Shown in pieces: positions 8,425 through 17,287 of a stretch of DNA of 64,000 nt. The DNA comes from an uncultured Bacteroidia bacterium. Its GTDB lineage: Bacteria; Bacteroidota; Bacteroidia; Bacteroidales; UBA932. A program made the translations under genes and the position numbers. The DNA lies in assembly GCA_902796555.1 (NCBI GenBank), contig CADBPR010000019.1, positions 27,025-91,024 on the forward strand, in the 5' to 3' direction. Each line of letters begins with the position of its first letter. The stretch's first letter is position 1. Under the pieces are notes generated by a model, which had not been told where the DNA came from, searched no databases, and saw nothing but the letters and a program-made list of their open reading frames with translations.

Positions 8425-9347
8425 ACGGTTTCCTCCTTTTTCGGTTCAGCCTGGGCGGCGGCAGCGGCCTCGGCCGCTTTCTTCTTGCGCTCGTTCACGC
8501 GGGCCTTGACGGCATCTTTGTCCAACGGTTTCGGGAAATTCACCGCGTGGATGGCACCGGTGGGGCAGAAAGCCTCACATTCGCGGCAGAGCTTGCACTT
8601 GGCCGCATCGATATAGGCGACATTGTTCTCCACGACGACGGCACCGTGCGTACAGGTCTTTTCGCAGATGCTGCAGCCGATACAAGCGTTGGCACAGGCC
8701 TTCTTGACGGCCGGACCGTGGTCCTTGTTCATACAGCTGACAAACATGCGCATTCCGCGCGGGCCCTTCGGCCGGATTTCGATAATTCCCTTCGGGCAGG
8801 CCTTCGTACAGGCGCCGCAGGCGGTACATTTGGCTTCGTCCACGACGGGCAGACCGGTCTCGGGGTCCATGGAAAGGGCGCCGAACTGGCAGGCCGCCAC
8901 ACAGTCGCCGCAGCCCAGGCAGCCATAGGCGCAACCGGTGTCACCGCTGTACAGGGCCGCTTTGACCTTGCAGGACAGGGCGCCGTCATAGTCGTTGACC
9001 ACGGGACGGACGGAGCAGGCGCCGTTGCAGCGCACCACCGCCACAGCCGGGGCCTTGGCTTTGACTTCATGGCCCAGAATGGCCGCTACTTTCTGCATCA
9101 CGTCATTGCCGCCGACCGGGCAGTAATGATTGTCCAGATTGGGGGCCTTGACCGCCGAATCCGCAAAAGCGCGGCAGCCGGCGAATCCGCATCCGCCACA
9201 ATTGGCTCCGGGCATCACCTTCTCCACCTCGTCAATGCGCGGATCTTCCACGACCTTGAACTTTTCGGCGATGAACCACAGAATCACCGCGAGCAGCAAG
9301 CCCAGCAAGGTGATAATGGTAATGGTCCAGATAATGGTTTGACTCAT
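8421..9347 (-). CDS. rnfB: Rnf electron transport complex subunit RnfB (multi-cluster ferredoxin)
   Basis: RnfB is the electron entry point that accepts electrons from reduced ferredoxin. The 308-residue protein has one N-terminal helix (about 5-28), then the CxxCxxxxC motif of NCGGCGFAGC (C50, C53, C58) and several ferredoxin-type sites: CLGCGDCVAACQ, CTACGACTKACP, CIGCSICEKTC and CKLCRECEAFCP. This many clusters is typical of Bacteroidetes and Clostridia RnfB rather than the shorter proteobacterial form. The tail is a Lys/Ala/Glu-rich low-complexity segment. Confidence 0.96.
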   Translation of the reverse strand: MSQTIIWTITIITLLGLLLAVILWFIAEKFKVVEDPRIDEVEKVMPGANCGGCGFAGCRAFADSAVKAPNLDNHYCPVGGNDVMQKVAAILGHEVKAKAPAVAVVRCNGACSVRPVVNDYDGALSCKVKAALYSGDTGCAYGCLGCGDCVAACQFGALSMDPETGLPVVDEAKCTACGACTKACPKGIIEIRPKGPRGMRMFVSCMNKDHGPAVKKACANACIGCSICEKTCTHGAVVVENNVAYIDAAKCKLCRECEAFCPTGAIHAVNFPKPLDKDAVKARVNERKKKAAEAAAAAQAEPKKEETV

Positions 9348-9359
9348 AAGCTTATTGTT

Positions 9360-9767
9360 TTATTTTCTTTTCAGGGTAAAGACATATTCATGCACGAAAC
9401 GGCCGCGCATCAACCACAGCAGCAGGTACCACAGCCCCACGCCGAAGAGCCCTGCCGCCCCGATCCACAACTCATGGAGACCGGTATAGGACAGGGATAC
9501 CACCACGGCCAGCAGAATCAGGACCGGCACCACATAAGAAAGGAGGACGGCCTTCATGCCCATCGATTCGCGGAGCACGACTTCCACCTCCTGACCCACG
9601 GCCGTTCCCGGTTCGGTCGGGACTTCCACCTGTTTCTTCACAGCATCGGCCGCCGTACAGATTCCCTGTGCATGACAGGCTGCGCAGGCGGATTGGGAGA
9701 TAATCTCCACGACCGTCTTCTGCGGACCGACAGACCGGATGATACCGCTGTGTGAGACTTCCTGCAT
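9360..9767 (-). CDS. rseC: RseC/MucC-family membrane protein leading the rnf genes
   Basis: The 135-residue protein has the RseC/MucC layout: a short cytoplasmic N-terminus with a cysteine cluster (CAACHAQGIC, residues about 33-42), a small beta-rich part, and two membrane segments (about 72-92 and 97-117). Family members sit beside rnf/rsx genes and are linked to maintenance of the reducing system. It starts with no gap after the DUF3108 gene and 12 bp before rnfB. Whether it shares the Escherichia coli RseC role is inference. Confidence 0.85.
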   Translation of the reverse strand: MQEVSHSGIIRSVGPQKTVVEIISQSACAACHAQGICTAADAVKKQVEVPTEPGTAVGQEVEVVLRESMGMKAVLLSYVVPVLILLAVVVSLSYTGLHELWIGAAGLFGVGLWYLLLWLMRGRFVHEYVFTLKRK

Positions 9768-10589
9768 CTACTTCTTCTGCTTGTATGCTACGGGATATTT
9801 CAGGCCCTTGGCCGACTGCAGACGGCCGGAGACGGCGCCGAACTTGAAGGGCGCCTCGAAGCGGACCGGAATCCGGTTGTCATCGTCCGTAAAGAGGAAA
9901 ATGAGGTCTTCCTTCGTATCGAAGGTATCGCCCGCATTCAGCCGGACGGCGAAATTCAAGGTCGCCACCGTACCGAGATGCTTGTCCTTGAAGGTTCCCT
10001 TCCCCTTGTAGGTAATGGCCATCGTGAACGTCGCGTTGTCCAGCATCATCGTGCCGATGTAGCGTTTGCCGGGTTCGAGCCGGTCCACGTCCACGTCCCG
10101 CATCATGAACACCATGGACGTGATGTCGCAGGTGCCTTTCTGGACCGGAATCGTGGTGGTGAAAGCAGCTTCGTTGGAATTTTCCACAGTGGACTCCACC
10201 TGGGAGGCCGCCCAATTGTATTTCACATCGTTCCGGCAATACCAGTCGCCCTCCCGGGTGTCCCGCCAGAAATGCAGCGGAACCAGGGTCGGGGTAAAGG
10301 TGGAACGGAAATCCTCCCGCACCTTGAAGAAGGTATCGTAGAACTTGGAGGACTGGCCGAAAATCCGGGCGGCATAGGCCTGCTGACCCGCATAGACGGT
10401 GCTGTCCACACTGATGGTGGCCAGGGCGACATCGGAGTTGATGATGCCCCACTTGTAGTGGAGTTTATACTCGAAAACCTCGCCGCCTTTGAAGGGCAGC
10501 GTTTCCGCCTTGCCCCGCAGGGGCAGGGACTGCGCCGACAGCAACAGGGGCAGCAGCGCATAGACTGTGATAAGTAAAATCCGTTTCAT
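9768..10589 (-). CDS. DUF3108 domain-containing secreted protein
   Basis: The 273-residue product has a signal peptide ending LLLSAQ (about residue 20) and the DUF3108 signature: PFKGGEVFEYKLHYKWGIINSDVA near the N-terminus, with beta-rich sequence throughout and RFEAPFKFGAVSGRL near the end. Family members are periplasmic or outer-membrane associated proteins of unknown activity. The stop abuts the rseC start, so it is probably co-transcribed with the rnf genes. dnaB ends 32 bp upstream. Confidence 0.85.
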   Translation of the reverse strand: MKRILLITVYALLPLLLSAQSLPLRGKAETLPFKGGEVFEYKLHYKWGIINSDVALATISVDSTVYAGQQAYAARIFGQSSKFYDTFFKVREDFRSTFTPTLVPLHFWRDTREGDWYCRNDVKYNWAASQVESTVENSNEAAFTTTIPVQKGTCDITSMVFMMRDVDVDRLEPGKRYIGTMMLDNATFTMAITYKGKGTFKDKHLGTVATLNFAVRLNAGDTFDTKEDLIFLFTDDDNRIPVRFEAPFKFGAVSGRLQSAKGLKYPVAYKQKK

Positions 10590-10621
10590 ACCACTACCTT
10601 ATCGAATTCCGTACCAATGCA

Positions 10622-12142
10622 TCATTGGAACCCGGATGCGCCGAACTCATTGCCGCCGCCAGGGAAATCGTCCGCTCCGCCATAAGGGGTATACCCGTCA
10701 TCCCGGCGTTCCAGCGAAGGGCTGGACGCGGACATATAGGACTCGGACTGATTGATCAGGTTATCGTCCACCTCCACAAAGCGTACGAGCTCGCTCTTGA
10801 AACGCATGGGGATATCGGCTGTTTCACCGTTACGGTGCTTGGCGATGATGATTTCCGTCGTTTCCTTTCCGTCGGGCGTCTCCGCCAGGCCCAGGTAGTC
10901 GGGGCGGTGTACGAAAATGACCATGTCGGCATCCTGCTCGATGGCGCCGGACTCACGCAGGTCGCTCAGTTGCGGTTTGCCGTTGCTGCCCTGGCGCTGC
11001 ACCGCATTACGGGACAGCTGGGACAACGCGATGATGGGCACGTTCATTTCTTTGGCCGTCGCTTTCAGCGTACGGGAAATGGCCGCCACTTCCTGCTCGC
11101 GCATCCCGCGCAGCTCAGACGGGCCCTGCATCAGCTGGAGGTAGTCCACGATGACCAGGCGCACGCCTTTGCTCTTGACCAGACGCTTGACTTTGGTGCG
11201 GAACTCCATGATGGGGAGGCTCGGCGTATCGTCCACGTACAGAGGGGCTTTGGAGAGGGCTTTCAGCCTGAATTCCAGCTGTTCCCACTCGTACGGGTCC
11301 AGTTTCTGGCCGCCTTTGATTTTGTCCGCCGGCAGGCCGGATTCGGAGGTCATCAGACGCTTGGCCAGCTGGATGGCCGGCATTTCCAGCGAGAAAACCG
11401 CCACGGGCATATTGTGGTCGACGGCGGCATTGCGGGCGATGTTCAGCGCAAAGGCGGTCTTACCCACGGACGGACGGGCGGCCAGGATAATCAGGTCCGA
11501 CGCCTGCCAGCCCATCGTAATTCGGTCGATGGAAGGATAGCCCGACGGCACGCCGCTCAATCCGGACTGGGTCTGCATCCGTTCGACTTCGTCCATGGCC
11601 GTCTTGATGACGGAACCGATTTCCTGGACGTCTTTCCGGACACTGTTCTGGATGGCCGCGAAAATCTTGCTCTGGGACATGTCGATGAGGTCGTCCACGT
11701 CCACCGAGTCGTCATAGGCGTTCTTCAGAATATCGAAGGAGGCCGTAATCAGGTCCCGCTGGATATTCTTCTGCTTGAGAATCTTGATGTAATACTCGAT
11801 GTGGGCCGCCGCACCGATTTTCTGGGACAGGGCGGCCAGGGCCACGGCACCGCCTACCTCGTCCAGCTGGCCGAGTGCAGAGAGTTTCTGGGACACGGAC
11901 AGCAGGTCCAGGGCCACGTGCTCGTTGACCAGCTTGACCATGGCCTCGAAAATCATCCGGTGCTTGGGGTCATAGAAACAGGCTGGCGACAGTTCCTCCA
12001 TCGCCTCGTCCACGCACCCCGGCTCAATCAGCAAGGCACCCAGCACGGCCTCCTCGAAATCCAGGGCCTGCGGCGGGCGGTTGCCCATTTCCAGACCCAG
12101 GGTATCGAGATTGACGTCTTTCTTTTTCGAGGTCCCAGCCAT
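10622..12142 (-). CDS. dnaB: Replicative DNA helicase DnaB
   Basis: DnaB is the hexameric 5'-3' helicase that opens the replication fork. The 506-residue protein has the N-terminal helical domain (about 20-125: PQALDFEEAVLGALL), a linker, and the RecA-like domain with Walker A ARPSVGKTA (about 222-230), Walker B LVIVDYLQLM, and the DnaB arginine-finger region. Length is slightly above the usual 450-480 because of a Gly/Ser/Pro-rich C-terminal tail. It lies 6 bp downstream of the zinc-ribbon gene. Confidence 0.96.
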   Translation of the reverse strand: MAGTSKKKDVNLDTLGLEMGNRPPQALDFEEAVLGALLIEPGCVDEAMEELSPACFYDPKHRMIFEAMVKLVNEHVALDLLSVSQKLSALGQLDEVGGAVALAALSQKIGAAAHIEYYIKILKQKNIQRDLITASFDILKNAYDDSVDVDDLIDMSQSKIFAAIQNSVRKDVQEIGSVIKTAMDEVERMQTQSGLSGVPSGYPSIDRITMGWQASDLIILAARPSVGKTAFALNIARNAAVDHNMPVAVFSLEMPAIQLAKRLMTSESGLPADKIKGGQKLDPYEWEQLEFRLKALSKAPLYVDDTPSLPIMEFRTKVKRLVKSKGVRLVIVDYLQLMQGPSELRGMREQEVAAISRTLKATAKEMNVPIIALSQLSRNAVQRQGSNGKPQLSDLRESGAIEQDADMVIFVHRPDYLGLAETPDGKETTEIIIAKHRNGETADIPMRFKSELVRFVEVDDNLINQSESYMSASSPSLERRDDGYTPYGGADDFPGGGNEFGASGFQ

Positions 12143-12148
12143 AGCGGC

Positions 12149-12964
12149 TTATTCAGCGAAGTCAGGGTTGACGATGATGCGGCCGCAGTGCTCGCAGATA
12201 ATCAGCTTGCGACCGGAAGCGATGTCCACCAGACGCTGGGGAATGATGGTGTTGAAGCAACCGCCGCAGGCGTTTCCGTTATACACGGGCACGACGGCGA
12301 GGTGGTTCTTCACGCTGGCGCGGATACGGTTGTAAGCGCTCATGGTACGGGCGTCAATCTTCTCGGCGCAGGCGTCACGCTCGCTCTTCAGACGGGCTTC
12401 CTCCCGGGCGGTGGACTGGGCGATGTTCTCCAGCTCGGCCTGCTTGGCCTCCAGGTCACCTTTCCGGATGGAAATCATGTCATTGTTGTATTCGATGTCG
12501 CTCTTGGCCTCGGCAATCTTCGCCTTCGCCTCGTTGATGTGCTTTTCGGCAATCTGGCGGAGCAGGCCCTGGTTTTCGATTTCCTTGTTCAGGGAGTCGA
12601 ACTCACGGCTGTTGGCGATGTTCTCAATCTGCTTCTGATACTTGTCGATGGCTGCGTCGCAGTCGATGATATCCTGTTTGCCGTTCGCAATGGTCAGGTT
12701 CATCCCTTCGATGAACTGGTTGATGCGGGCGTTGGTGGCCTCGATGTCAGCAATCTCCTTTTCGAGGTTCTCGACCTCTTCCGGCAGTTCGCCGCGCAGC
12801 TGGAGAATCTTGTCGATGGCGGTATCCGCCTTCTGGAGCTCATACAGCGTCCGGAGTTTCTCGCCTACATTGACATCGGACTCAGCGAAATTCTTCTGAA
12901 TGGAGACGAAGGTTTCCCGCTGGTCAATCGGGGTTTCAACTTTCTTTACTTTCTTTGTTGCCAT
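12149..12964 (-). CDS. C4-type zinc-ribbon coiled-coil protein
   Basis: The 271-residue cytoplasmic protein is a long Glu/Lys-rich coiled coil (about 20-195) followed by a C4 zinc ribbon with two knuckles, CGGCF (about 236) and CEHCGR (about 258). This is the zf-RING_7 / YbgI-neighbour family found in many bacteria, often encoded beside a Nif3-like gene as here (13257). It is thought to bind nucleic acid, but the role is not established. A consensus -7 box lies upstream at 13082-13089. Confidence 0.85.
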   Translation of the reverse strand: MATKKVKKVETPIDQRETFVSIQKNFAESDVNVGEKLRTLYELQKADTAIDKILQLRGELPEEVENLEKEIADIEATNARINQFIEGMNLTIANGKQDIIDCDAAIDKYQKQIENIANSREFDSLNKEIENQGLLRQIAEKHINEAKAKIAEAKSDIEYNNDMISIRKGDLEAKQAELENIAQSTAREEARLKSERDACAEKIDARTMSAYNRIRASVKNHLAVVPVYNGNACGGCFNTIIPQRLVDIASGRKLIICEHCGRIIVNPDFAE

Positions 12965-13081
12965 ATTTCAATATACGTATATTTTCGGTTTCGTTTTGCG
13001 CCGGCAGCCTTTCGACGGCGGTTCGCGGCAGCTGTCCGCAGCCGACGGGCCGGGGTTCAAATGAAGACACGGCGCAAGGTG

Positions 13082-13089
13082 CAAAGTTA
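13082..13089 (-). promoter_or_regulatory. Candidate -7 promoter box for the zinc-ribbon/dnaB unit
   Basis: The minus strand reads TAACTTTG, a perfect TAnnTTTG -7 box, followed by GCACC. No good -33 TTG lies at 19-22 nt. It would give a leader of about 110 nt to 12964 and sits just beyond the putative nif3-like terminator. Confidence 0.5.
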
Positions 13090-13132
13090 GCAATTTTTTC
13101 CCGTTTCCCCGCCATTCTTTTCCATATAACGC

Positions 13133-13209
13133 AAAAAAAACGACATGCAGCACGCCGGGGCATGACCAGGCGGCGGCACGGCGCCGGCCGGAGAACCCGG
13201 AGCGTGCTG
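13133..13209 (-). terminator. Possible intrinsic terminator after the Nif3-like gene
   Basis: An 8-bp perfect arm pair (CAGCACGC at 13148-13155 with GCGTGCTG at 13202-13209) extends through CGGG/CCCG with a bulge. It encloses a GC-rich loop. Seven nt after the stem the minus strand has eight Ts (13133-13140). The long loop keeps confidence moderate. Confidence 0.45.
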
Positions 13210-13256
13210 TCACGCAGGCCGTAGTGAGGAGCCGGAGCGTCAGCCCCGACGGACCG

Positions 13257-14084
13257 TCAGCGCCAATAGACGGGGTTTTCGGGGGCGGAAACCGGCAGGA
13301 CAGGCAGGCCCGGGAGCCGGTCGCGCAGGTGGCGGGTCAGGACCCCGACGATATCAATCTCGCTCTCGAAATGACCGATATCGGCAATCATGAATCCGGC
13401 GGGCGTAAAGAACTGATGGTATGTGATATCGCCGCTGATGTACAGGGAGGCGCCGCGGGCGAGGGCCGTTCCGATAAGGGAGCCGCCGGAACCGCCGCAC
13501 AAAGCCACCCGGCGGACCCGGTCGACCGGGCGCGAATGGCGAAGAACCGGCAGGGAGAAACACTGCTTGACATAGTCCAGGGCCTGTTCGCCGCTCATCT
13601 CCCGGGGCAGGTCACCGATGACGCCCAGACCGGTTGCTTTGCGCAGAATCTGCGGGTCGCCGTCGCCGACGGCCGGCTCTTCCCCGAACACGACCTCTCC
13701 ATCTTCATCCAGAATACGGACATCCTGCAGGTCCAGCCGCCGGGCCATCGCCCAGCTCACGCCGCCCGGGACCTTGTCGGCAGAGGTGTGGGCCGCATAT
13801 ACCGCGACACCGCCCCGGATGGCTTTATAGACGGCGCATCCCACGGGGTCGGCCGGGTCAATGGTCCGGATGCCCTTGAAAATCAACGGGTGGTGGGTGA
13901 CAATCATATCGCAGCCCCGCTGCAGGGCCTCGTCCACCAATGCCGGCGTGCAGTCAAATCCGACCAGTACGCCGTGTACTTCGTCCCGGGGCGACCCGAT
14001 AATCAGACCGCTGTTGTCCCAGCTTTCCTGAGCGGCCGAGGGTGCAAAGGCCTCAACTGCCGCAATAATATCCTGTACGTTCAT
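13257..14084 (-). CDS. Nif3-like dinuclear metal-centre protein (YbgI/YqfO family)
   Basis: The 275-residue protein carries the family motifs WDNSGLIIG (about 22-30), VTHHPLIFKG (about 61-70), the central AAHTSADK and the C-terminal DIGHFESE; the histidines and acids of these segments form the dimetal site. Length matches the short form lacking the YqfO insert, which many Bacteroidetes versions (about 365 residues) have. Family members are also called GTP cyclohydrolase I type 2, but that activity is unproven. The gene lies between a MerR-type gene and the zinc-ribbon gene. Confidence 0.9.
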   Translation of the reverse strand: MNVQDIIAAVEAFAPSAAQESWDNSGLIIGSPRDEVHGVLVGFDCTPALVDEALQRGCDMIVTHHPLIFKGIRTIDPADPVGCAVYKAIRGGVAVYAAHTSADKVPGGVSWAMARRLDLQDVRILDEDGEVVFGEEPAVGDGDPQILRKATGLGVIGDLPREMSGEQALDYVKQCFSLPVLRHSRPVDRVRRVALCGGSGGSLIGTALARGASLYISGDITYHQFFTPAGFMIADIGHFESEIDIVGVLTRHLRDRLPGLPVLPVSAPENPVYWR

Positions 14085-14146
14085 TCGGTTTATTACGAAA
14101 TTAAGAGTACCGGGCCGCTTCGGACAGGCCGGAGCCCGAACGCCGG

Positions 14147-14464
14147 CTACAGAGCGGCGCGGATCTCCTCCAGTTGGGCACGGATTGCCTTCAGCGAATT
14201 CAGGGCCTTCACCCGGTTCTCCACCGATTTACGGTCGGCCGCCAGCTTGCGGGAAGCCCCTTCCAAGGTCATTCCCTGCCCTTTGATCAACAGATGCATC
14301 TGCTTGAGCACCTCGATATCTTCCGCCGTATACAGGCGGTTGCCCTTGGCATTGCGATGCGGCTTGAGATACTTGGGGAAACTGTTGGTCCAGAACCGGA
14401 CCAGGGACGCGTTTTCGCCCAGGATTTCAGCGGCCTCGCCGATGGTGTAGAAAAACTTTTCCAT
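14147..14464 (-). CDS. MerR-family transcriptional regulator
   Basis: The 105-residue protein has a winged helix-turn-helix of MerR type: FYTIGEAAEILGENASLVRFW (residues 5-25), then the wing LKPHRNAKGNRLYTAEDIEVLKQM. A short helical tail follows with no metal or drug-binding domain. Bacteroidetes carry this short MerR type near M23 peptidase and alaS genes. It lies 54 bp downstream of the M23 pair. Targets are unknown. Confidence 0.88.
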   Translation of the reverse strand: MEKFFYTIGEAAEILGENASLVRFWTNSFPKYLKPHRNAKGNRLYTAEDIEVLKQMHLLIKGQGMTLEGASRKLAADRKSVENRVKALNSLKAIRAQLEEIRAAL

Positions 14465-14518
14465 ATATGACGGTTTGGGAATTATCGTGAATGACTTAGA
14501 AACTGTTTATATTTTGTT

Positions 14519-15466
14519 TTAATCCAATGATTGTTCGGTACTGGCGGCCATGAAGGCCACATTGGCATAATCCTTCGGCGACAAAGCGGCAAAAAGGTAG
14601 TTGACAGGGTCCACGGGCGTCCCGTCCCGCAGGACCTCATAGTGCAGGTGCGGCGCGAACGAATTGCCGGAAATCCCCACCGTGGCTATTTTCCGGCCGC
14701 GGGAGACCTTCTGTCCTTTGCTGACCGTAATGTCCGCCAGATGCCCGTAACGGGTCACATAGCCGTTGCCATGGTCGATTTCCACCACATTGCCCAGGCC
14801 CTTGCCGGAATGAATCACATCCCGGACCGTTCCGTCGGCCACGGCGAAAACGCTTTCTCCCTGGCCCGCAATCAGGTCCAGCCCGTTGTGGGGGACCTCC
14901 ACTTTGTAGAACGGACTCAGGCGGTTGCCGGTACCGGCTCCCGTCTGGGCATATGTCAGACCCTCCAGCGGCATCCGCATGGGCGGCATCCGGAAACCCT
15001 TCCCGGCCATTTTGGCGAAGACGTGCAGAAACTGGCTGTCCACCTGGGCCGCGGTCGCGGACAGGCTGCGGGTCTTGCGCTCCGTATAAGCCACGACATT
15101 GTTCTCCGGCACCTCTTCCCCGTCCACAGGCATGGCGATGGAACCGACCGGATCCACCTGCGGGGCCCGGGTATGGAAAATCTCCCCGTAGATGGCGTCA
15201 TCGCGCAGTTCCAGGCCGCTGAGGTTCTCCTCCACCAGTTTCAGACGCTCCTGCATGGCCGCATAATTGCGTTCATAGGCCCGGTTCTCCCGCGCCAGCT
15301 GACGCTCCGTGTCGGTACTGATGAACAGCGACACGATGACGTAGAACAAGGCCGCCAGCGAGAAGCTGGCCACCAGCCATTTGACCGCCCGCCACAGGAC
15401 ATGCCCGATAGAGGTGGTCACCTGCCGGAACCGGAAGTTATCCTTATCGAAAACATACTGTGTCAT
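14519..15466 (-). CDS. M23 family metallopeptidase, membrane-anchored (downstream copy)
   Basis: The 315-residue protein has a cytoplasmic N-terminus, one membrane helix (about 28-50), a short coiled coil (about 55-90) and a LytM-type M23 domain. Zinc and catalytic residues are complete: H193 and D197 (PHNGLD), H242 (RYGHL) and H275 (PHLHYE). It is predicted to cut peptidoglycan cross-links in the periplasm. It overlaps the 15463 gene by 4 bp, and the two proteins share topology and order, so they are tandem duplicates. In Bacteroidetes such genes sit next to alaS, as here. Confidence 0.93.
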   Translation of the reverse strand: MTQYVFDKDNFRFRQVTTSIGHVLWRAVKWLVASFSLAALFYVIVSLFISTDTERQLARENRAYERNYAAMQERLKLVEENLSGLELRDDAIYGEIFHTRAPQVDPVGSIAMPVDGEEVPENNVVAYTERKTRSLSATAAQVDSQFLHVFAKMAGKGFRMPPMRMPLEGLTYAQTGAGTGNRLSPFYKVEVPHNGLDLIAGQGESVFAVADGTVRDVIHSGKGLGNVVEIDHGNGYVTRYGHLADITVSKGQKVSRGRKIATVGISGNSFAPHLHYEVLRDGTPVDPVNYLFAALSPKDYANVAFMAASTEQSLD

Positions 15467-16473
15467 AGGCGAATACGCTGATGAGGACGAACCATGCGGT
15501 TGGACGATTCGGCGGCGGTCTTCTCGACCATCTGCCGGTACTCCTCCTCGCTCATCGTCAGGTCCATATAGTTAATCGGATTCACGAAGTTGTTCCGATA
15601 AAGCACCTCGTAATGCAGGTGCGGCCCGGACACGCGGCCGGAACGTCCCGTTTCGCCGATACATTCTCCGCGGCGGATTTTCATTCCCTCCGTCACATAA
15701 ATGCTCTTCATGTGCGCATAACGGGTCTTGTAGCCGAACCCGTGGTCAATCATGACGGAATTGCCGTATCCGAAAAGTTCGAAACGGACCGTCTCCACCA
15801 CGCCGTCGCCGGTGGAATAGACCGAATTGCCCGGCTTGCAGGCGAAATCCATGCCCGTATGCATCTTGGTGACACCGTTAAGCGGGTCGCTGCGGTAGCC
15901 GAAGGGACTGGACAGCCGGTAAGTGGTAGGGTCCGTCATCAACGGCGGAATGGCCGGAATACAGGAAGCCATATCCCCCGCCCGGCGCGACAGGGCGGCC
16001 ACATCGTCGAAGGAACGGCTCTGGACATAGGCTCGTTTCGTGAGCACGTCCAGCCGCAGCTGGGTCCTGCGCAAAAGCGGGCTGGCCCCTTGCTGCTCCA
16101 ACACGGCATCCCGGTGTTGTCCGCCAAGTCCGCTGCGGCGCACTTCCGGGCCTATTTCATTCATACCGAATATGTTACGGTAAATCTCATTGTCCCGAAG
16201 CTCCAGACCTTCCAGGGTGGACTCATACCGGTCCAGCTGGCGGTTCATCACCTCCATGCGCGAAATCCAGGCTGCATTCTGCTTGCGCAGCAGCACGGTC
16301 TTCGGCAGTTCCCATCCCAGCACCGAGGTGAAAAGCCACAGGTAGAACAGGAACATGGCTCCGGACAACAGCAAGAACAGCAGCCACTTAACCACACGCG
16401 AACGGACCGGGACCTCTTCCGTTTCATAAAGAAGGGTCTCGGGATTGAGTTTGTATTGACCGAAGCGTGCCAT
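15463..16473 (-). CDS. M23 family metallopeptidase, membrane-anchored (upstream copy)
   Basis: The start is set at ATG 16473 (MARFGQYKL); a longer frame adds 11 residues inside the promoter. The 336-residue protein has one membrane helix (about 28-52), a coiled coil, and an M23 domain with SSPFGYRSDP, H205/D209 (HTGMD) and H287 (HLHYE), all intact. It is predicted to be a periplasmic peptidoglycan endopeptidase. The 4-bp overlap with the next gene implies coupled translation of the pair. Confidence 0.92.
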   Translation of the reverse strand: MARFGQYKLNPETLLYETEEVPVRSRVVKWLLFLLLSGAMFLFYLWLFTSVLGWELPKTVLLRKQNAAWISRMEVMNRQLDRYESTLEGLELRDNEIYRNIFGMNEIGPEVRRSGLGGQHRDAVLEQQGASPLLRRTQLRLDVLTKRAYVQSRSFDDVAALSRRAGDMASCIPAIPPLMTDPTTYRLSSPFGYRSDPLNGVTKMHTGMDFACKPGNSVYSTGDGVVETVRFELFGYGNSVMIDHGFGYKTRYAHMKSIYVTEGMKIRRGECIGETGRSGRVSGPHLHYEVLYRNNFVNPINYMDLTMSEEEYRQMVEKTAAESSNRMVRPHQRIRL

Positions 16474-16486
16474 TTTCCTTAACTTG

Positions 16487-16517
16487 CAAATATACGGAAT
16501 TTGCAAAGATTATGCAA
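16487..16517 (-). promoter_or_regulatory. Promoter for the M23 peptidase pair
   Basis: Minus-strand TTG (16515-16517), 20-nt spacer, perfect -7 box TATATTTG (16487-16494). It predicts a very short leader (about 7 nt) to ATG 16473, which also argues against the longer reading frame. Confidence 0.55.
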
Positions 16518-16537
16518 AACGGGCCGGACGGCGGAAA

Positions 16538-17287
16538 TCAGGCGAGGACGACCAGTGCGATGGACGGGTGGGAGAAGGTCAACGCCACGGTGTCGGCGCA
16601 GGCCCGGTTGAGCGTCGCTTTCCACCAATTGTCGAAAACGACCTCGTCCGTAGGCCAGACCAAGCCTTGCGAGCAGATGGTCAGACTGTTGTCGGGACTG
16701 AAAAGGGAAACGGCCCGTCCCTCCCCGACGGCCAGGGAACAGCTGTCCGTAATGGCAAAGGCGGTCGTATAATCGCTGACCAGGTCCACGGAAGGCTGTG
16801 TAAGACCGCCCAGACCATACTGACGGGCGTATTCCATCAGCAGGGCCAGGTTGCCGAGGGTGTGGTCCTCACGCCGTCCGGTCGCACCCAGAATATGGAT
16901 TTCCGTCGCCTCCGGAATATGCGCCAGGACATAGCGCAGCGCCTTGCTGAGGTCGTTGGTTTCCTGTTCGGCCTCGGCATGGATACGGTCGGCAAAACGC
17001 CGGCGCAGCGCGGCGGACAGGGAATCCATATCCCCGACGACGGCATCCGGCATCCGGTCCGGACAGGTCCGGATCCATTTGCGCAAAGCCCCGTCACAGA
17101 CGACCACATGGTCCGCCTGTTCCAGCAGGTAGCGGGGATAGGGGCGCACGGGGAAATCGCCGTCAGCCAGAATCGCGACGGACACCCGCCCGGCAGCCGG
17201 TTCCAAAGCAGTACCCACGGACACTTCCGGCCCCGAAACGGCCGAAGCGTCGACAGCCGGCGCCGTATTGACGGAAGGTTTACGCAC
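16538..17287 (-). CDS. Thiamine pyrophosphokinase
   Basis: This enzyme transfers pyrophosphate from ATP to thiamine to give thiamine diphosphate. The start is placed at GTG 17287, which overlaps the fmt stop (GTGCGTAA) and gives 249 residues. An ATG frame 60 bp further upstream lies inside fmt. Motifs are ILADGDFP, VVCDGAL, VVGDMDSLS (Mg/ATP aspartates), ETNDLSKAL and GRREDHTLGNL, all expected for the TPK catalytic domain. About 30 extra N-terminal residues of Ala/Pro/Val precede the domain, so the true start could also be internal. Confidence 0.85.
   Translation of the reverse strand: MRKPSVNTAPAVDASAVSGPEVSVGTALEPAAGRVSVAILADGDFPVRPYPRYLLEQADHVVVCDGALRKWIRTCPDRMPDAVVGDMDSLSAALRRRFADRIHAEAEQETNDLSKALRYVLAHIPEATEIHILGATGRREDHTLGNLALLMEYARQYGLGGLTQPSVDLVSDYTTAFAITDSCSLAVGEGRAVSLFSPDNSLTICSQGLVWPTDEVVFDNWWKATLNRACADTVALTFSHPSIALVVLA

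Noticed and set aside
10625-13090. An 821-codon open frame on the + strand opposite dnaB and the zinc-ribbon gene
   Set aside because: It is antisense to recognised genes, has His/Gln/Val-rich composition typical of reverse-strand shadows in GC-rich DNA, and matches no family I know.
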